DNA from: Pseudomonas putida NBRC 14164
GTDB taxonomy: Bacteria; Pseudomonadota; Gammaproteobacteria; Pseudomonadales; Pseudomonadaceae
DNA length: 64,000 nt
Assembly (NCBI RefSeq): GCF_000412675.1
Contig: NC_021505.1
Span: 310,001-374,000 of the forward strand
Direction: 5' to 3'
How positions within the stretch are numbered: the stretch's first letter is position 1; each line of letters starts with the position of its first letter. A program made the translations under genes and the position numbers. The notes under the pieces were generated by a model. It had not been told where the DNA came from. It did not search any database and saw nothing but the letters and a program-made list of their open reading frames with translations. Shown here in pieces: positions 10,465-21,549 of this stretch.

Positions 10465-10486
10465 CTATAGTTGATTGCGACTATAG
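10465..10486. promoter_or_regulatory. Palindromic operator candidate of the toxin-antitoxin pair
   Basis: CTATAGT and ACTATAG form a perfect 7-bp inverted repeat around an 8-bp spacer, 45 bp upstream of the antitoxin start in a local AT-rich patch. Position and symmetry fit an autoregulatory operator. Confidence 0.5.
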
Positions 10487-10545
10487 GCCTTCCGAACTTG
10501 TTGTGGGAAGCTTCCTGATCGATTGCAACCAACTGTGGATAACTC

Positions 10546-10986
10546 ATGACCGAATCCCCTCAGCGCACTGCCTTCTCCCACTTCCACCCCATCCTCACTC
10601 GCCCTTCGGACAACGACGTCAACGGCCATATCGCCGGTGCTACCGTGCATGGCTTTTTCGAAACGGCTATCCAGGCCTTCCTTGTCGAACAGGCCGAGGT
10701 GGACCTGCGTGACGGCGAGCTGGCGGCATTCGTGGTCAGTTCGGCGGCGGATTTCTTCGCGCTGCCGGGCTTCCCCGACGTACTCGAAGTGGGCCTGGGG
10801 GTGACGCGCCTGGCGGGTAGTACGGTGGAGTACCGCCTGGCGCTGTTCCGCCCGGGCGAGCCGGAGGCGTGTGCGGCAGGTACGGTGGTTCAGGTGTTCA
10901 TCGAACGGGCCAGTGGCCGTCCTGTGGTGTTGCCTGAGCCGCTGCAAATGATCCTGTCTGGCCTGGTACTGGAACAGCAGGCGTAA
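10546..10986 (+). CDS. 4HBT-fold acyl-CoA thioesterase
   Basis: 146 residues, hot-dog fold thioesterase of the YbgC/4HBT group. The active-site region reads RPSDNDVNGHIAGATVHGFFE, matching the D-x-D-x-x-G-H signature with an Asn replacing the second position; the Asp-Asn-Asp and His are retained. Start ATG 10546. It presumably hydrolyses an acyl-CoA; the substrate is unknown. Stands alone between the toxin-antitoxin pair and a terminator. Confidence 0.82.
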   Translation: MTESPQRTAFSHFHPILTRPSDNDVNGHIAGATVHGFFETAIQAFLVEQAEVDLRDGELAAFVVSSAADFFALPGFPDVLEVGLGVTRLAGSTVEYRLALFRPGEPEACAAGTVVQVFIERASGRPVVLPEPLQMILSGLVLEQQA

Positions 10987-11016
10987 AAAAGCCCCGCCGA
11001 AAGGGGCGGGGCTTTT
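10985..11016. terminator. Bidirectional rho-independent terminator
   Basis: GCCCCGCC-GAAA-GGGGCGGGGC stem with A and T tracts on both sides, placed between the convergent thioesterase and glycine-zipper genes. Confidence 0.9.
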
Positions 11017-11041
11017 GCTGCCGGGGCGAGGCCCTCAGGCA

Positions 11042-11521
11042 TCAGTCACGCCAGTGGCGCTTGTGCTTGCGGTGGCCGTAATGGCGACCACGGTCGTAGT
11101 GGCGACGATCGTCATAGTCGCGACGGTAGCGGCGATCATCATGGCGCTCGTCTTCGTCGGCCTTGTTGCCCATGTAGTTACCCAGGGCGCCACCGGCACC
11201 ACCGCCGGCTGCTGCACCAATGTAGCTACCGGTGGTGCCGCCCACCGAGCGACCGACCACGTTACCGCCTGCAGCGCCCAGCGCGCCGCCAATAGCGGCC
11301 TCGCCACGCTGGCGCTTGTCGGCGCCCAGGGCACCGCCGGCTGCGCCACCCAGACCGGCACCAATGGCACCGCCCGTGCTACCACCGATGGAGTTGCCCA
11401 CGACGGAGCCCAGTACCCCACCCAATGCGCCGCCAATGCCGGCCTCGGTATTGCCGCCTGCCATGGCAACGCCGCTGAGCAAGCTGAAAGACAACAACAA
11501 AATCGAGGAGTACTTCTTCAT
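11042..11521 (-). CDS. Exported glycine-zipper protein with basic tail
   Basis: 159 residues from ATG 11521 (GAGG 8 bases upstream). N-terminal signal peptide MKKYSSILLLSFSLLSGVAMA, then a run of glycine-zipper repeats (GGALGGVLGSVVGNSIGG, GAAAGGGAGGALGNYMG) of the type seen in envelope proteins that insert into membranes, then a 35-residue tail dominated by Arg, Asp, His and Tyr. Function unknown; glycine-zipper proteins of pseudomonads are generally envelope-associated. Confidence 0.85.
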   Translation of the reverse strand: MKKYSSILLLSFSLLSGVAMAGGNTEAGIGGALGGVLGSVVGNSIGGSTGGAIGAGLGGAAGGALGADKRQRGEAAIGGALGAAGGNVVGRSVGGTTGSYIGAAAGGGAGGALGNYMGNKADEDERHDDRRYRRDYDDRRHYDRGRHYGHRKHKRHWRD

Positions 11522-11677
11522 CAAGAGAGCCTCATAGGGATGACGAGGCGAATTTGAGGCTAAGCGGCGCGGCTGGCAACGGAAATCCGACGAGTAACAC
11601 GAGTTGTACACAATTCGCTAAGTTACTGTATTTGCTGTGAAACTTTATCGATTTCCGGCTGTCTGAGACCTTTATGA

Positions 11678-11711
11678 CAAAGCCCTGAACCGCCACGGAA
11701 CAGGGCTTTTT
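11678..11711. terminator. Terminator-like stem-loop downstream of the oxidoreductase gene
   Basis: AAAGCCCTG...CAGGGCTTTTT: 7-9 bp stem with a 12-base loop. The T run is on the plus strand, yet it lies just beyond the minus-strand oxidoreductase stop, so its direction of action is uncertain. Confidence 0.6.
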
Positions 11712-11716
11712 CGTTT

Positions 11717-14062
<2,346 letters not shown>

Positions 14063-14067
14063 GGCTG

Positions 14068-14898
14068 TTACGACTCCGCCGCCGGGCTGTAGACCCGCGG
14101 TGCGCTGTGCTTGGGCAGATGGATGAGGTTGAGGTTGTGCTTGCGTGCCCATTGCAGGGCAAGGCCGGTGGGCGCCGACAGGCTGACCAGGGTCTGGATG
14201 CCGGCACGCAGTACTTTCTGGATCAGCTCCAGGCTGCAGCGGCTGGTGACGATGGCCAGGCCGCCCTGGCTGTCTATGCCTTGGCGCAGCAGGGCGCCGA
14301 TCAGCTTGTCGAGGGCGTTGTGCCGGCCGATGTCTTCACGGCCGAGCAGCAGCTCGCCATGGCGGTCCATGAACAGTGCGGCATGCACAGCCCCGCAATG
14401 CTGGCCCAGCGGCTGGAAGGCATCGATGCGTTCACGCAGGCCAACCAGCCACTGGGGCGGGGGCAGGGGCGCGCCTGGCAGTTCGGGCAGGTCCGGTAGC
14501 GCCTGTTCAAGCGCTTCGACTCCGCACAGGCCGCAACCACTGGTGCCGGCCAGCTGGCGGCGCTGGTTTTTGAGGTTCCAGAACGCCCGGCTGGAAATTT
14601 CCAGGTCGGCATACATTGCCGAGCCGCTGCCGGAAAGCTTCAGGTCGTAGATTTCTGCGGTGCCTTCGACAATGCCGCTACCAACGCTGAAACCGACGGC
14701 GAAGTCTTCCAGGTCGGTGGGGCTGACCAGCATCACCGCCTGGTTGAGGCCGTTGTAGACAATGGCCAGGGCCACTTCTTCGGCCAGCGGGGTGCTGTCG
14801 CGTTGGGCGTCGCTGAGCTGGACGTAATCGTAGGTGTTGCTGGCGGCGGGCATGGACAAGGGCGATGATGCCGCGCAGACCGGAGGTTTGCTGTTCAT
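14068..14898 (-). CDS. fdhD: FdhD sulfurtransferase for molybdoenzyme maturation
   Basis: 276 residues. FdhD passes sulfur from IscS to the molybdenum cofactor of formate dehydrogenases; the two active cysteines are in the loop GCGLCGVEALEQ near residues 125-135. The C-terminal cofactor-binding part includes GREDIGRHNALDKLIGALL and IVTSRCSLELIQK. It is encoded directly upstream of the FdhF/YdeP-type oxidoreductase, which is its likely client. Confidence 0.93.
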   Translation of the reverse strand: MNSKPPVCAASSPLSMPAASNTYDYVQLSDAQRDSTPLAEEVALAIVYNGLNQAVMLVSPTDLEDFAVGFSVGSGIVEGTAEIYDLKLSGSGSAMYADLEISSRAFWNLKNQRRQLAGTSGCGLCGVEALEQALPDLPELPGAPLPPPQWLVGLRERIDAFQPLGQHCGAVHAALFMDRHGELLLGREDIGRHNALDKLIGALLRQGIDSQGGLAIVTSRCSLELIQKVLRAGIQTLVSLSAPTGLALQWARKHNLNLIHLPKHSAPRVYSPAAES

Positions 14899-15075
14899 CG
14901 GGGCGTTGAATACCGGCGGCTTTCTGATAGCACAAGCCTAGGCTTGCGGGCCGGCGGCGTCTAATCGCTAGGGTCTATGCCTTGATAGACCGTGTCGATT
15001 GGTCGCACAGGGGGCGGGAGTGGAAAAGCTGGCCTAGACTCGTGAGTCCGAGGTTTCGTCAACAAGGAGAGCGCA

Positions 15076-15516
15076 ATGAGCCTGTTCAGTTTCGTGAAGG
15101 AAGCCGGCGAGAAGTTGATCGATCTGCTGACCCCTGGCAATGCCAATGCCGAGGAGCAGCTGAAAAAACACGTGCAAGACGTTGGCCTGGGCAACCCGAA
15201 CATCACCGCCACTGTAGAGGGAGACACGATCACCCTCAAGGGTGAAGTGGCCAGCCAGGAAGAGAAGGAGAAGATCATCCTCGCAGCCGGCAACATCAAT
15301 GGTGTAGCCAGCGTGGATGACCAGATCACCGTGACTGGGCCGGTTGTGAAGGCGGCCCGGTTCGTTACGGTGAAAAAGGGCGACACGCTATCGGCCATTT
15401 CAGTCGTGGTTTATGGCAACGCCAACCAGTACAACAAGATTTTCGAGGCCAACAAGCCGATGCTGTCGCACCCGGACAAGATCTATCCGGGGCAGGTGCT
15501 GCGTATTCCTGACTGA
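15076..15516 (+). CDS. kbp: Kbp/YgaU-like BON and LysM domain protein
   Basis: 146 residues: BON domain in the first ~90 residues (NITATVEGDTITLKGEVASQ, then INGVASVDDQITV) and a C-terminal LysM domain (VKKGDTLSAISVVVYGNANQ, ending HPDKIYPGQVLRIPD). No signal peptide. The E. coli homologue binds potassium in the cytoplasm. RBS AAGGAGAG lies 7 bases before the ATG. Confidence 0.92.
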   Translation: MSLFSFVKEAGEKLIDLLTPGNANAEEQLKKHVQDVGLGNPNITATVEGDTITLKGEVASQEEKEKIILAAGNINGVASVDDQITVTGPVVKAARFVTVKKGDTLSAISVVVYGNANQYNKIFEANKPMLSHPDKIYPGQVLRIPD

Positions 15517-15531
15517 TTTCTGAAACCTGTA

Positions 15532-15563
15532 CCGGCCTCTTCGCGGGTGAACCCGCGAAGAGG
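15532..15563. repeat. Short REP-type palindrome
   Basis: GGCCTCTTCGCGGGT and ACCCGCGAAGAGGGCC form a near-perfect hairpin between the convergent kbp-like and nucleotidase genes. It is the head part of the local REP family without the CTCCCACAGG tail. Confidence 0.7.
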
Positions 15564-15566
15564 GCC

Positions 15567-16229
15567 TCATAGGCCTACCAATAATTCCCGGTAATCCTCG
15601 ACCGCCGCAAACTCTTCGGTATCCCGCGGCCCTGCCTTGCTATCCGGCTGGCGCACCGCCAGCAGGTGGCCCACCCCAAATCGCTGTGCACTGCGCAGTA
15701 TCGCCAGCGTGTCATCGATAAACAGGCTGCGCCCCGGCTCAAAACCGATGTCCGCCTGCAAGGCATCCCAGAACTGCGGGCTTTCCTTCGGGTAGCCATA
15801 ATCGTGCGAGCTGATCAGCCGTTCGAAGTACGGCGCCAGTTCCACCCGCTCCAGCTTCAGCGACAGCGAGTCGCGGTGCGCATTGGTGATCATCACCACG
15901 CGTTTGCCCGCCTTGCGGATTGCCGCCAGGAAGGTGTCGGCGTCTGGGCGCAGGGCGATCAGGTCGGCGATTTCCTGCTTCAGCTCCCGGATTGGCAGGC
16001 GCAGCTCGCGGCTCCAGAAATCCAGGCAATACCAGTTCAGCGTGCCGGCATTGCGCTCGAACAGTGGCTGCAGCTCCATTTCCGCCATGGTCCGGCTCAC
16101 CCCGTGCAGCTCGGCATAGCGCTGGGGCAGGTGCTCCAGCCAGAAGCGGTTGTCGTAATGCAGGTCGAGCAGGGTGCCGTCCATGTCCAGCAGGACGGTA
16201 TCGATGGCAGACCAGGGAATAACAGGCAT
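15567..16229 (-). CDS. yrfG: YrfG-type HAD GMP/IMP nucleotidase
   Basis: 220 residues. HAD hydrolase motifs: motif I LLDMDGTLLDL near residue 14, motif II MITNAHRD, and motif III/IV K...FIDDTLAILRSA. E. coli YrfG dephosphorylates GMP and IMP. Divergent from nudE, with which it shares a 64-bp upstream gap, a conserved neighbourhood in Pseudomonas. Confidence 0.9.
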   Translation of the reverse strand: MPVIPWSAIDTVLLDMDGTLLDLHYDNRFWLEHLPQRYAELHGVSRTMAEMELQPLFERNAGTLNWYCLDFWSRELRLPIRELKQEIADLIALRPDADTFLAAIRKAGKRVVMITNAHRDSLSLKLERVELAPYFERLISSHDYGYPKESPQFWDALQADIGFEPGRSLFIDDTLAILRSAQRFGVGHLLAVRQPDSKAGPRDTEEFAAVEDYRELLVGL

Positions 16230-16293
16230 GGGAAACTCTCGATCAGTCGGCTAGCCACGGTATAGTAACCCGTTCACGCCAAGGAGCCGCCCC

Positions 16294-16860
16294 ATGCGCC
16301 AGAAACCCACCGTCCTCAGCCGCGAAATCGTCGCCAGCAGCCGCCTGTTCCGCGTCGAAGCCGTGCAATTGCGTTTCAGCAATGGCAATGAGCGTACCTA
16401 CGAGCGTTTGGTGGGCCGGGGTAACGGCTACGGCGCGGTGATGATCGTGGCCATGCTCGACGCCGAGCATGCCGTGCTGGTGGAGGAATACTGCGGCGGC
16501 ACCGATGAATACGAGCTGTCGTTGCCCAAGGGCCTGATCGAGCCGGGCGAGGATGTGCTGGCGGCAGCCGACCGGGAGCTCAAGGAAGAAGCCGGTTTTG
16601 GCGCACGCCAGCTGGAGCACCTGACCGAGCTGTCGCTGTCGCCGGGCTACATGAGCCAGAAGATCCAGGTAGTGCTGGCCACCGACCTGTACGAAGAGAG
16701 CCTGGAAGGCGATGAGCCAGAGCCGATGCGGGTCGACAAGGTCAACCTGCGCGAGTTGTCGGCATTGGCCATGCACCCACAGTTCACCGAGGGCCGCGCC
16801 CTGGCGGCGCTGTACCTGGCCCGTGACCTGATGATCCAGCGGGGGCTGCTGGAGCTATGA
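16294..16860 (+). CDS. nudE: NudE, ADP compounds hydrolase
   Basis: 188 residues. Complete Nudix box GLIEPGEDVLAAADRELKEE followed by AGFGA. NudE cleaves ADP-ribose, NADH and diadenosine polyphosphates, releasing AMP. The stop overlaps the cysQ start by 4 bp (16857-16860), so the two genes are coupled. Confidence 0.94.
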   Translation: MRQKPTVLSREIVASSRLFRVEAVQLRFSNGNERTYERLVGRGNGYGAVMIVAMLDAEHAVLVEEYCGGTDEYELSLPKGLIEPGEDVLAAADRELKEEAGFGARQLEHLTELSLSPGYMSQKIQVVLATDLYEESLEGDEPEPMRVDKVNLRELSALAMHPQFTEGRALAALYLARDLMIQRGLLEL

Positions 16861-17675
16861 ACGACCTGCAACTGATGCACGAAGTGGTCAAGCTGGCACT
16901 GACCGCAGGCGAGGCGATCCTGCCGTTCTGGCGTGCCGACGTGGCCGTGACCAACAAGGCCGACGATTCGCCGGTGACCGCCGCCGACCTGGCAGCGCAC
17001 CGGGTGATTGCCGATGGCCTGCTGGCGCTGGCGCCGCACATTCCGGTGCTGTCCGAGGAAGACTGCAACATTCCGCTGGCCGAGCGTCAGGGCTGGAGCC
17101 GCTGGTGGCTGGTCGACCCGCTGGACGGCACCAAGGAGTTCATTGCCGGCAGCGAAGAGTTCACGGTCAACATCGCCCTGGTCGAAAACGGCGAGGTGGT
17201 GTTTGGCGTGGTGTCGATGCCCACCAATGGGCGCTGCTATTTTGGGGGGCGCGGCATGGGGGCCTGGCGTGCAGATGCCGGTGAGGCAGCCCAGCCGATC
17301 CAGGTACGCAACGCACCCGCGCAGGGCGAGCGTTTTACCGTGGTGGCCAGCCGCCGGCATTCCAGCCCGGAGCAGGAAGCGCTGTTGGCCGGCCTTGGGG
17401 CTGCGGTGGGTGAGCTGGAGCTGGCCAATATCGGCAGTTCGTTGAAGTTCTGCCTGCTGGCTGAGGGCAGCGCAGACTGCTATCCGCGCCTGGCGCCGAC
17501 TTCGCAGTGGGACACCGCTGCGGCCCAGGGTGTGGTGGAGGGGGCCGGTGGCGAAGTGATCGGGCTGGATGGCTTGCCGTTTCGGTATCCGCCACGCGAG
17601 TCGCTGCTCAATCCGTATTTCCTGGCGTTGCCTGCCAATGCTGCATGGCGCCAGGCCTTCCTGAAGCTGATCTGA
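16857..17675 (+). CDS. cysQ: CysQ, 3'(2'),5'-bisphosphate nucleotidase
   Basis: 272 residues, inositol-monophosphatase fold with the Mg-binding motif WLVDPLDGTKEFIAG and the C-terminal site APTSQWDTAAAQGVVEGAGG. It removes the 3'-phosphate from PAP and PAPS in sulfate assimilation. ATGA overlap with nudE. Confidence 0.94.
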   Translation: MNDLQLMHEVVKLALTAGEAILPFWRADVAVTNKADDSPVTAADLAAHRVIADGLLALAPHIPVLSEEDCNIPLAERQGWSRWWLVDPLDGTKEFIAGSEEFTVNIALVENGEVVFGVVSMPTNGRCYFGGRGMGAWRADAGEAAQPIQVRNAPAQGERFTVVASRRHSSPEQEALLAGLGAAVGELELANIGSSLKFCLLAEGSADCYPRLAPTSQWDTAAAQGVVEGAGGEVIGLDGLPFRYPPRESLLNPYFLALPANAAWRQAFLKLI

Positions 17676-17690
17676 CGGATTTAACCGTAC

Positions 17691-17780
17691 CCTGTGGGAG
17701 CGGGCGAGCCCGCGAAGCAGGCACCGCGGTGCACGGCACCGGCTTCGCCGGTGTTCGCGGGCTTGCCCGCTCCCACAGGA
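17691..17780. repeat. REP pair
   Basis: CCTGTGGGAGCGGGCGAGCC and its inverse GCTTGCCCGCTCCCACAGG flank an inner palindrome (GGCACCGG...CCGGTG) between convergent cysQ and the thioesterase gene. Confidence 0.85.
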
Positions 17781-17834
17781 ATTGCGCCAGTCTTTGGGTT
17801 GTGTGCCAGGCAGTTGCTTCAAGCGGCTGTTGGG

Positions 17835-18290
17835 CTAGCGGTGCAGCACGTACTGGCCGCTGAATTTCACCGCAGGCTCGTCACTTCCGGCATTGCTCAC
17901 GGTGGTTTCCAACGTCAACCGCGCCCGCCCACGGCGCTGGTACATGGCCAGGAATCGCTCCCAGGTCTTTTCGTCGGGCGGTGCACAACGCGCCACCGCC
18001 GCACCGGTAACCGGCAACGGATAACTGATCTGCCCTTCCTGGATGACGATATGCCCGTCATCGATCCCCAGCGCCCGCAGACGCAGGTGCAGCCAGCCCC
18101 AGCCCGCCAGCACGGCGGCGCAGTACAGGCTGCCGCCAAACATGGTGCTCTTGTGGTTGACGTTCGCCGCCAGCGGCAGTTGCAGGCGCAGGGTGTGCTG
18201 CTGCCAATCGATCACCTCCAGGCCCATTTCGCGGGTCAGGGGGATGTCGCTGTGCAGTACGGACTGCAGGTACTGGCTATCGGTGTTCAT
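17835..18290 (-). CDS. YiiD C-terminal-like thioesterase
   Basis: 151 residues of the putative thioesterase family related to the C-terminal domain of YiiD (hot-dog fold). Recognised from ANVNHKSTMFGGSLYCAAVLAGW and the final FSGQYVLHR. Its ATG shares a base with the TAA stop of the upstream regulator gene (TAATG at 18290), so it is translated as the last gene of that regulator/kinase operon. No link to the signalling genes is evident otherwise. Confidence 0.8.
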   Translation of the reverse strand: MNTDSQYLQSVLHSDIPLTREMGLEVIDWQQHTLRLQLPLAANVNHKSTMFGGSLYCAAVLAGWGWLHLRLRALGIDDGHIVIQEGQISYPLPVTGAAVARCAPPDEKTWERFLAMYQRRGRARLTLETTVSNAGSDEPAVKFSGQYVLHR

Positions 18291-19696
18291 TAACGGTGGT
18301 CCTCTTGGTCGTCATGCCCGCCGCTGCCGCCGTCGAAGCTCAAGCTGTGCTTGCGCAGCTTGTCGTGCAGGGTCTTGCGGGGGATGCCCAGCGCCTCGGC
18401 CAGGCTGCGCATGGAGCTGTGTGGCTGGGCCAGTTCGGCCGCGATCAGCGAGCGTTCGAACTGCTCGACCTGCTCGCTGAGGTTGCCGCTCAGCACTGGC
18501 ACAGCAGCTGCTGTCGCCGGCGGCGCCTGGCCGTCCAGGGCCAGCTCCAGGCCAAGGGCGAAACGCTCGGCGGCGTTTTGCAGCTCGCGCACGTTGCCTG
18601 GCCAGGGGTGGCGCAACAGCACGGCACGCTGCGCCGGCTGCAAGGTGTGCGGGGGTAGGCCATGGCGCTGGCTGGCGGCGTCGGCGAAGTGCTGGAACAG
18701 CACCAGGATGTCATCGCCGCGCTCGCGCAGCGGTGGAATACGCAGCGGCGCCACGTTCAGGCGGTAATACAGGTCGGCACGGAAGCGCCCTTGGTCGGCG
18801 GACTGGCGCAGGTCTTCCTTGGTCGCGGCAATGATGCGGATATCCAGCGGGATCAGCTGGTTGCCGCCGAGTCGCTCGACCACCCGTTCCTGCAACATGC
18901 GCAGCAGTTTTACCTGGACATCCAGGCTCATGCTCTCGATTTCGTCGAGGAACAGCGTGCCGCCGTTGGCGAACTCGAACTTGCCGATACGGCGTTTTTG
19001 CGCGCCGGTGAAGGCGCCTGGCTCATGGCCGAACAGCTCGCTTTCCACCACTGACTCTGCCAGCGCGCCGGCGTTGATCGCCACGAACGGGCCGTCGCGT
19101 CGGCTGGACAGGTCGTGCAGGGCGCGGGCCACCACCTCTTTGCCCGCGCCGGTTTCACCCAGTATCAGCACATCGGCGCGGGTGCCGGCCAGGGCACCGA
19201 TCTGCTCGCGCAGGCGCAGCATGGACGGCGAGTGGCCGACCAGGCGGGTGGCCAGTTGCTGGCGGTCGCTCAGTGCCAGGCGCAGGCTGCGGTTGTCCAG
19301 CACCAGGCGGCGCAGGGCCAGGGCGCGGCGCACGCTGTCGAGCAGGGCGTCTGTGGCAAAGGGTTTTTCCAGGAAGTCATAAGCCCCGGCGCGCATCGCC
19401 TGCACCGCCAGCGGCACATCGCCATGGCCGGTAATCAGCAGCACCGGCAGCTCGCTGTCGCGGCCGTGCAGTTGCTCCAGCAGTTGCAGGCCATCGATAC
19501 CGGGCATGCGGATGTCGCTGACCACCACACCGGGCCAATCGGCCTCGATACGCTCGGCCAGGCCTTGGGCATCGGCCAGGGCGACTACCTTGAGCCCGGC
19601 CAGGTCCAGGGTCTGGCTCAGCGCCTGGCGCAGGTGCGGGTCATCGTCCACCAGGATGACCTGGGCTTGGCTGTCGATCAGTGTCTCGGTGGTCAT
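18290..19696 (-). CDS. dctD: DctD-like sigma-54-dependent response regulator
   Basis: 468 residues in NtrC order: receiver domain with DDD near residues 17-19 and the acceptor Asp in VVVSDIRMPGIDG, sigma-54 AAA+ domain with Walker A LGETGAGKEVVARALH, the GAFTGA loop and Walker B GGTLFLDEIES, then a Fis-type HTH (SMRSLAEALGIPRKTLHDKL). Partner of the kinase encoded upstream with a 4-bp overlap. The dctD-dctB-rmlC order matches the P. aeruginosa C4-dicarboxylate locus, which suggests DctD, but no dctP-type transporter is adjacent here. Confidence 0.85.
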   Translation of the reverse strand: MTTETLIDSQAQVILVDDDPHLRQALSQTLDLAGLKVVALADAQGLAERIEADWPGVVVSDIRMPGIDGLQLLEQLHGRDSELPVLLITGHGDVPLAVQAMRAGAYDFLEKPFATDALLDSVRRALALRRLVLDNRSLRLALSDRQQLATRLVGHSPSMLRLREQIGALAGTRADVLILGETGAGKEVVARALHDLSSRRDGPFVAINAGALAESVVESELFGHEPGAFTGAQKRRIGKFEFANGGTLFLDEIESMSLDVQVKLLRMLQERVVERLGGNQLIPLDIRIIAATKEDLRQSADQGRFRADLYYRLNVAPLRIPPLRERGDDILVLFQHFADAASQRHGLPPHTLQPAQRAVLLRHPWPGNVRELQNAAERFALGLELALDGQAPPATAAAVPVLSGNLSEQVEQFERSLIAAELAQPHSSMRSLAEALGIPRKTLHDKLRKHSLSFDGGSGGHDDQEDHR

Positions 19697-21510
19697 GCCG
19701 AGGAGTCCTCCGAATTGGGCAAAGTAGCGCCAGGCGCGGCCACGCGCAGCTGCAGGGTCAGCAGTGCGCCACCTTCCGGGTGGTTGGCCAGCAGCAGTTC
19801 ACCGCCCAGGGCGCGCATCAGGCTTTCGCAGATGGCCAGGCCCAGGCCCAGGCCCTGGGTGCGGGTCTTGGTGGTGAAGAACGGCTCCTTGGCATGCTCC
19901 AGGGCCTGTCGACTGAAGCCGGGGCCGTTGTCGCGGATGTACAGGTAGACGCAGTCATCGCGCTGCTCGGCACTTAGCCACAAGCGGCGCGGGTTGGCCT
20001 TTTCGGTCAGGGCGTCGAGGGCATTGGCCAGCAGGTTGCCGAGCACCTGGCGCAGGCGGGTTTCACCGGCCTGTACCCACAAGGTCGCCTCCGGCAGGTC
20101 GCGGATCAGCTCAACGGCCATCGCCCGGCGGCGCTTGGCCAGCAGTGCCAGGGCATCGTCCAGGGCGGGCTGCAAGGCCACGCTTTCCGGGGCATGTCGG
20201 TCGCGGCGCGCGAAGGCGCGCAGGTGGGCGATGATCGAGGCCATGCGCCCGGTCAGCTCGCCGATCAGCTTGAGGTTGCCGCGGGCGTCATCGGTGCGTT
20301 GGTGGTCCAGCAGGATTTCGGCGTTTTCCGCGTAGCTGCGGATGGCCGCCAGCGGCTGGTTCAGCTCGTGGCTGATGCTGGCCGACATGGTGCCGAGTAC
20401 CGACAGCTTGCCCGCCTGCACCAGTTCGTCCTGGGCGCGCACTGCTTCTTGCTGGGCGTTTTCACGTTCCAGCACGGCATTTTTCAACCGTGTGTTCAGG
20501 CCTTCAAGGTCGGCGGTACGTTGGGCCACACGCTTTTCCAGCTCTTGGCGGCCACGGGCTTCGAAGTCGATGCGGTCGATGTAGTGGCGCCGCCGTTGCA
20601 TCACCAGGCCGGCCAGCAGCATCAGTACCAGCAGCGTACCGGCACCGATGGCCATCACCGTTTGCACCGAGCGATCGACCAGCATGCGCGGCGCGAGGAT
20701 GCTGACCTGCCAGCCGGTTTCCTTGATGTCGCGGGTCTGGGTGATCCAGGCGTCCGGGTTGAGCACCAGCGGTTGCGGGGCCTGGGTCGGGTAGGGCTGG
20801 ATGGCGATGATGGCCTGGCGCTCGGCCTCGGTCAGCGTGCGGGTGGAGCGGAAGCGCCAGTCGGGCCGCGACGTCAGGATGACCACACCATTGTGGTCGG
20901 TCAGCAGCAACTGCTCGGGGGTGCGGCCCCAGAGGGTTTCGGTGTGGTCGAGGTCGACCTTGACCACCAGCACGCCGACGATGCGCTCGCGGTCCCGCAC
21001 AGCTGCGGCAAAGAAGTAGCCGCGCTTGGCCGAGGTAGTGCCCTGGCCGAAGAACCGGCCCAGGTGGCCGGCCATGGCTTCGTTGAAGTAGGGGCGGAAG
21101 GCGAAGTTGCGACCGACGAAGCTGTCGCGCTTGTCCCAGTTGGACGCGGCCAGTGTGTTGCCGCTGACGTCCATCAGGTACATCACCTCGGCACCGGTCT
21201 GCTGCACGATGTCCTTGAGCAGGCGGTTGGCGTTGGTCACCGCTTCCAGGCGGAACGGGTCGGCCAGCACGCCACGCAGCGCCGGCAGGTCACCGAGGAT
21301 CTGCGGCAAGGTTTCGTAGCGGTGCAGGGTGCCGAGCAGGTTGGCGACGTACAGGTCGAGGGTCTGGCGGTTCTGCGAGGCGAGCTCTTCCTGGTAGTAG
21401 CGTTCGGCCAGGTGATGCAGGGGCCACAACAACGGGGCCAGGCACAGGGCCAACAAGGCCAGGCTGCGCCAGCGGGGACGGCGTGGGGGCGTGGGTTTTG
21501 CAATCATCAC
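19693..21510 (-). CDS. dctB: DctB-like sensor histidine kinase
   Basis: 605 residues. Membrane helix near 15-35, a large periplasmic double-Cache sensor of about 260 residues, a second membrane helix near 290-312, coiled coil (ELEKRVAQRTADLEGLNTRL), H-box TMSASISHELNQPLAAIRSY and the ATPase G boxes (DNGPGFSRQALEHAKEPFF). This is the DctB architecture that senses C4-dicarboxylates. Overlaps the regulator gene by ATGA. Substrate assignment is inference from family and synteny. Confidence 0.84.
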   Translation of the reverse strand: MMIAKPTPPRRPRWRSLALLALCLAPLLWPLHHLAERYYQEELASQNRQTLDLYVANLLGTLHRYETLPQILGDLPALRGVLADPFRLEAVTNANRLLKDIVQQTGAEVMYLMDVSGNTLAASNWDKRDSFVGRNFAFRPYFNEAMAGHLGRFFGQGTTSAKRGYFFAAAVRDRERIVGVLVVKVDLDHTETLWGRTPEQLLLTDHNGVVILTSRPDWRFRSTRTLTEAERQAIIAIQPYPTQAPQPLVLNPDAWITQTRDIKETGWQVSILAPRMLVDRSVQTVMAIGAGTLLVLMLLAGLVMQRRRHYIDRIDFEARGRQELEKRVAQRTADLEGLNTRLKNAVLERENAQQEAVRAQDELVQAGKLSVLGTMSASISHELNQPLAAIRSYAENAEILLDHQRTDDARGNLKLIGELTGRMASIIAHLRAFARRDRHAPESVALQPALDDALALLAKRRRAMAVELIRDLPEATLWVQAGETRLRQVLGNLLANALDALTEKANPRRLWLSAEQRDDCVYLYIRDNGPGFSRQALEHAKEPFFTTKTRTQGLGLGLAICESLMRALGGELLLANHPEGGALLTLQLRVAAPGATLPNSEDSSA

Positions 21511-21549
21511 GTAAATGCGCCAGAAAAGTCTGGCGCAATTATGCGCTAG

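Noticed and set aside
20194..21549. A long plus-strand frame opposite the DctB-like kinase
   Set aside because: Shadow of a well-supported kinase gene; no ribosome-binding site or domain.
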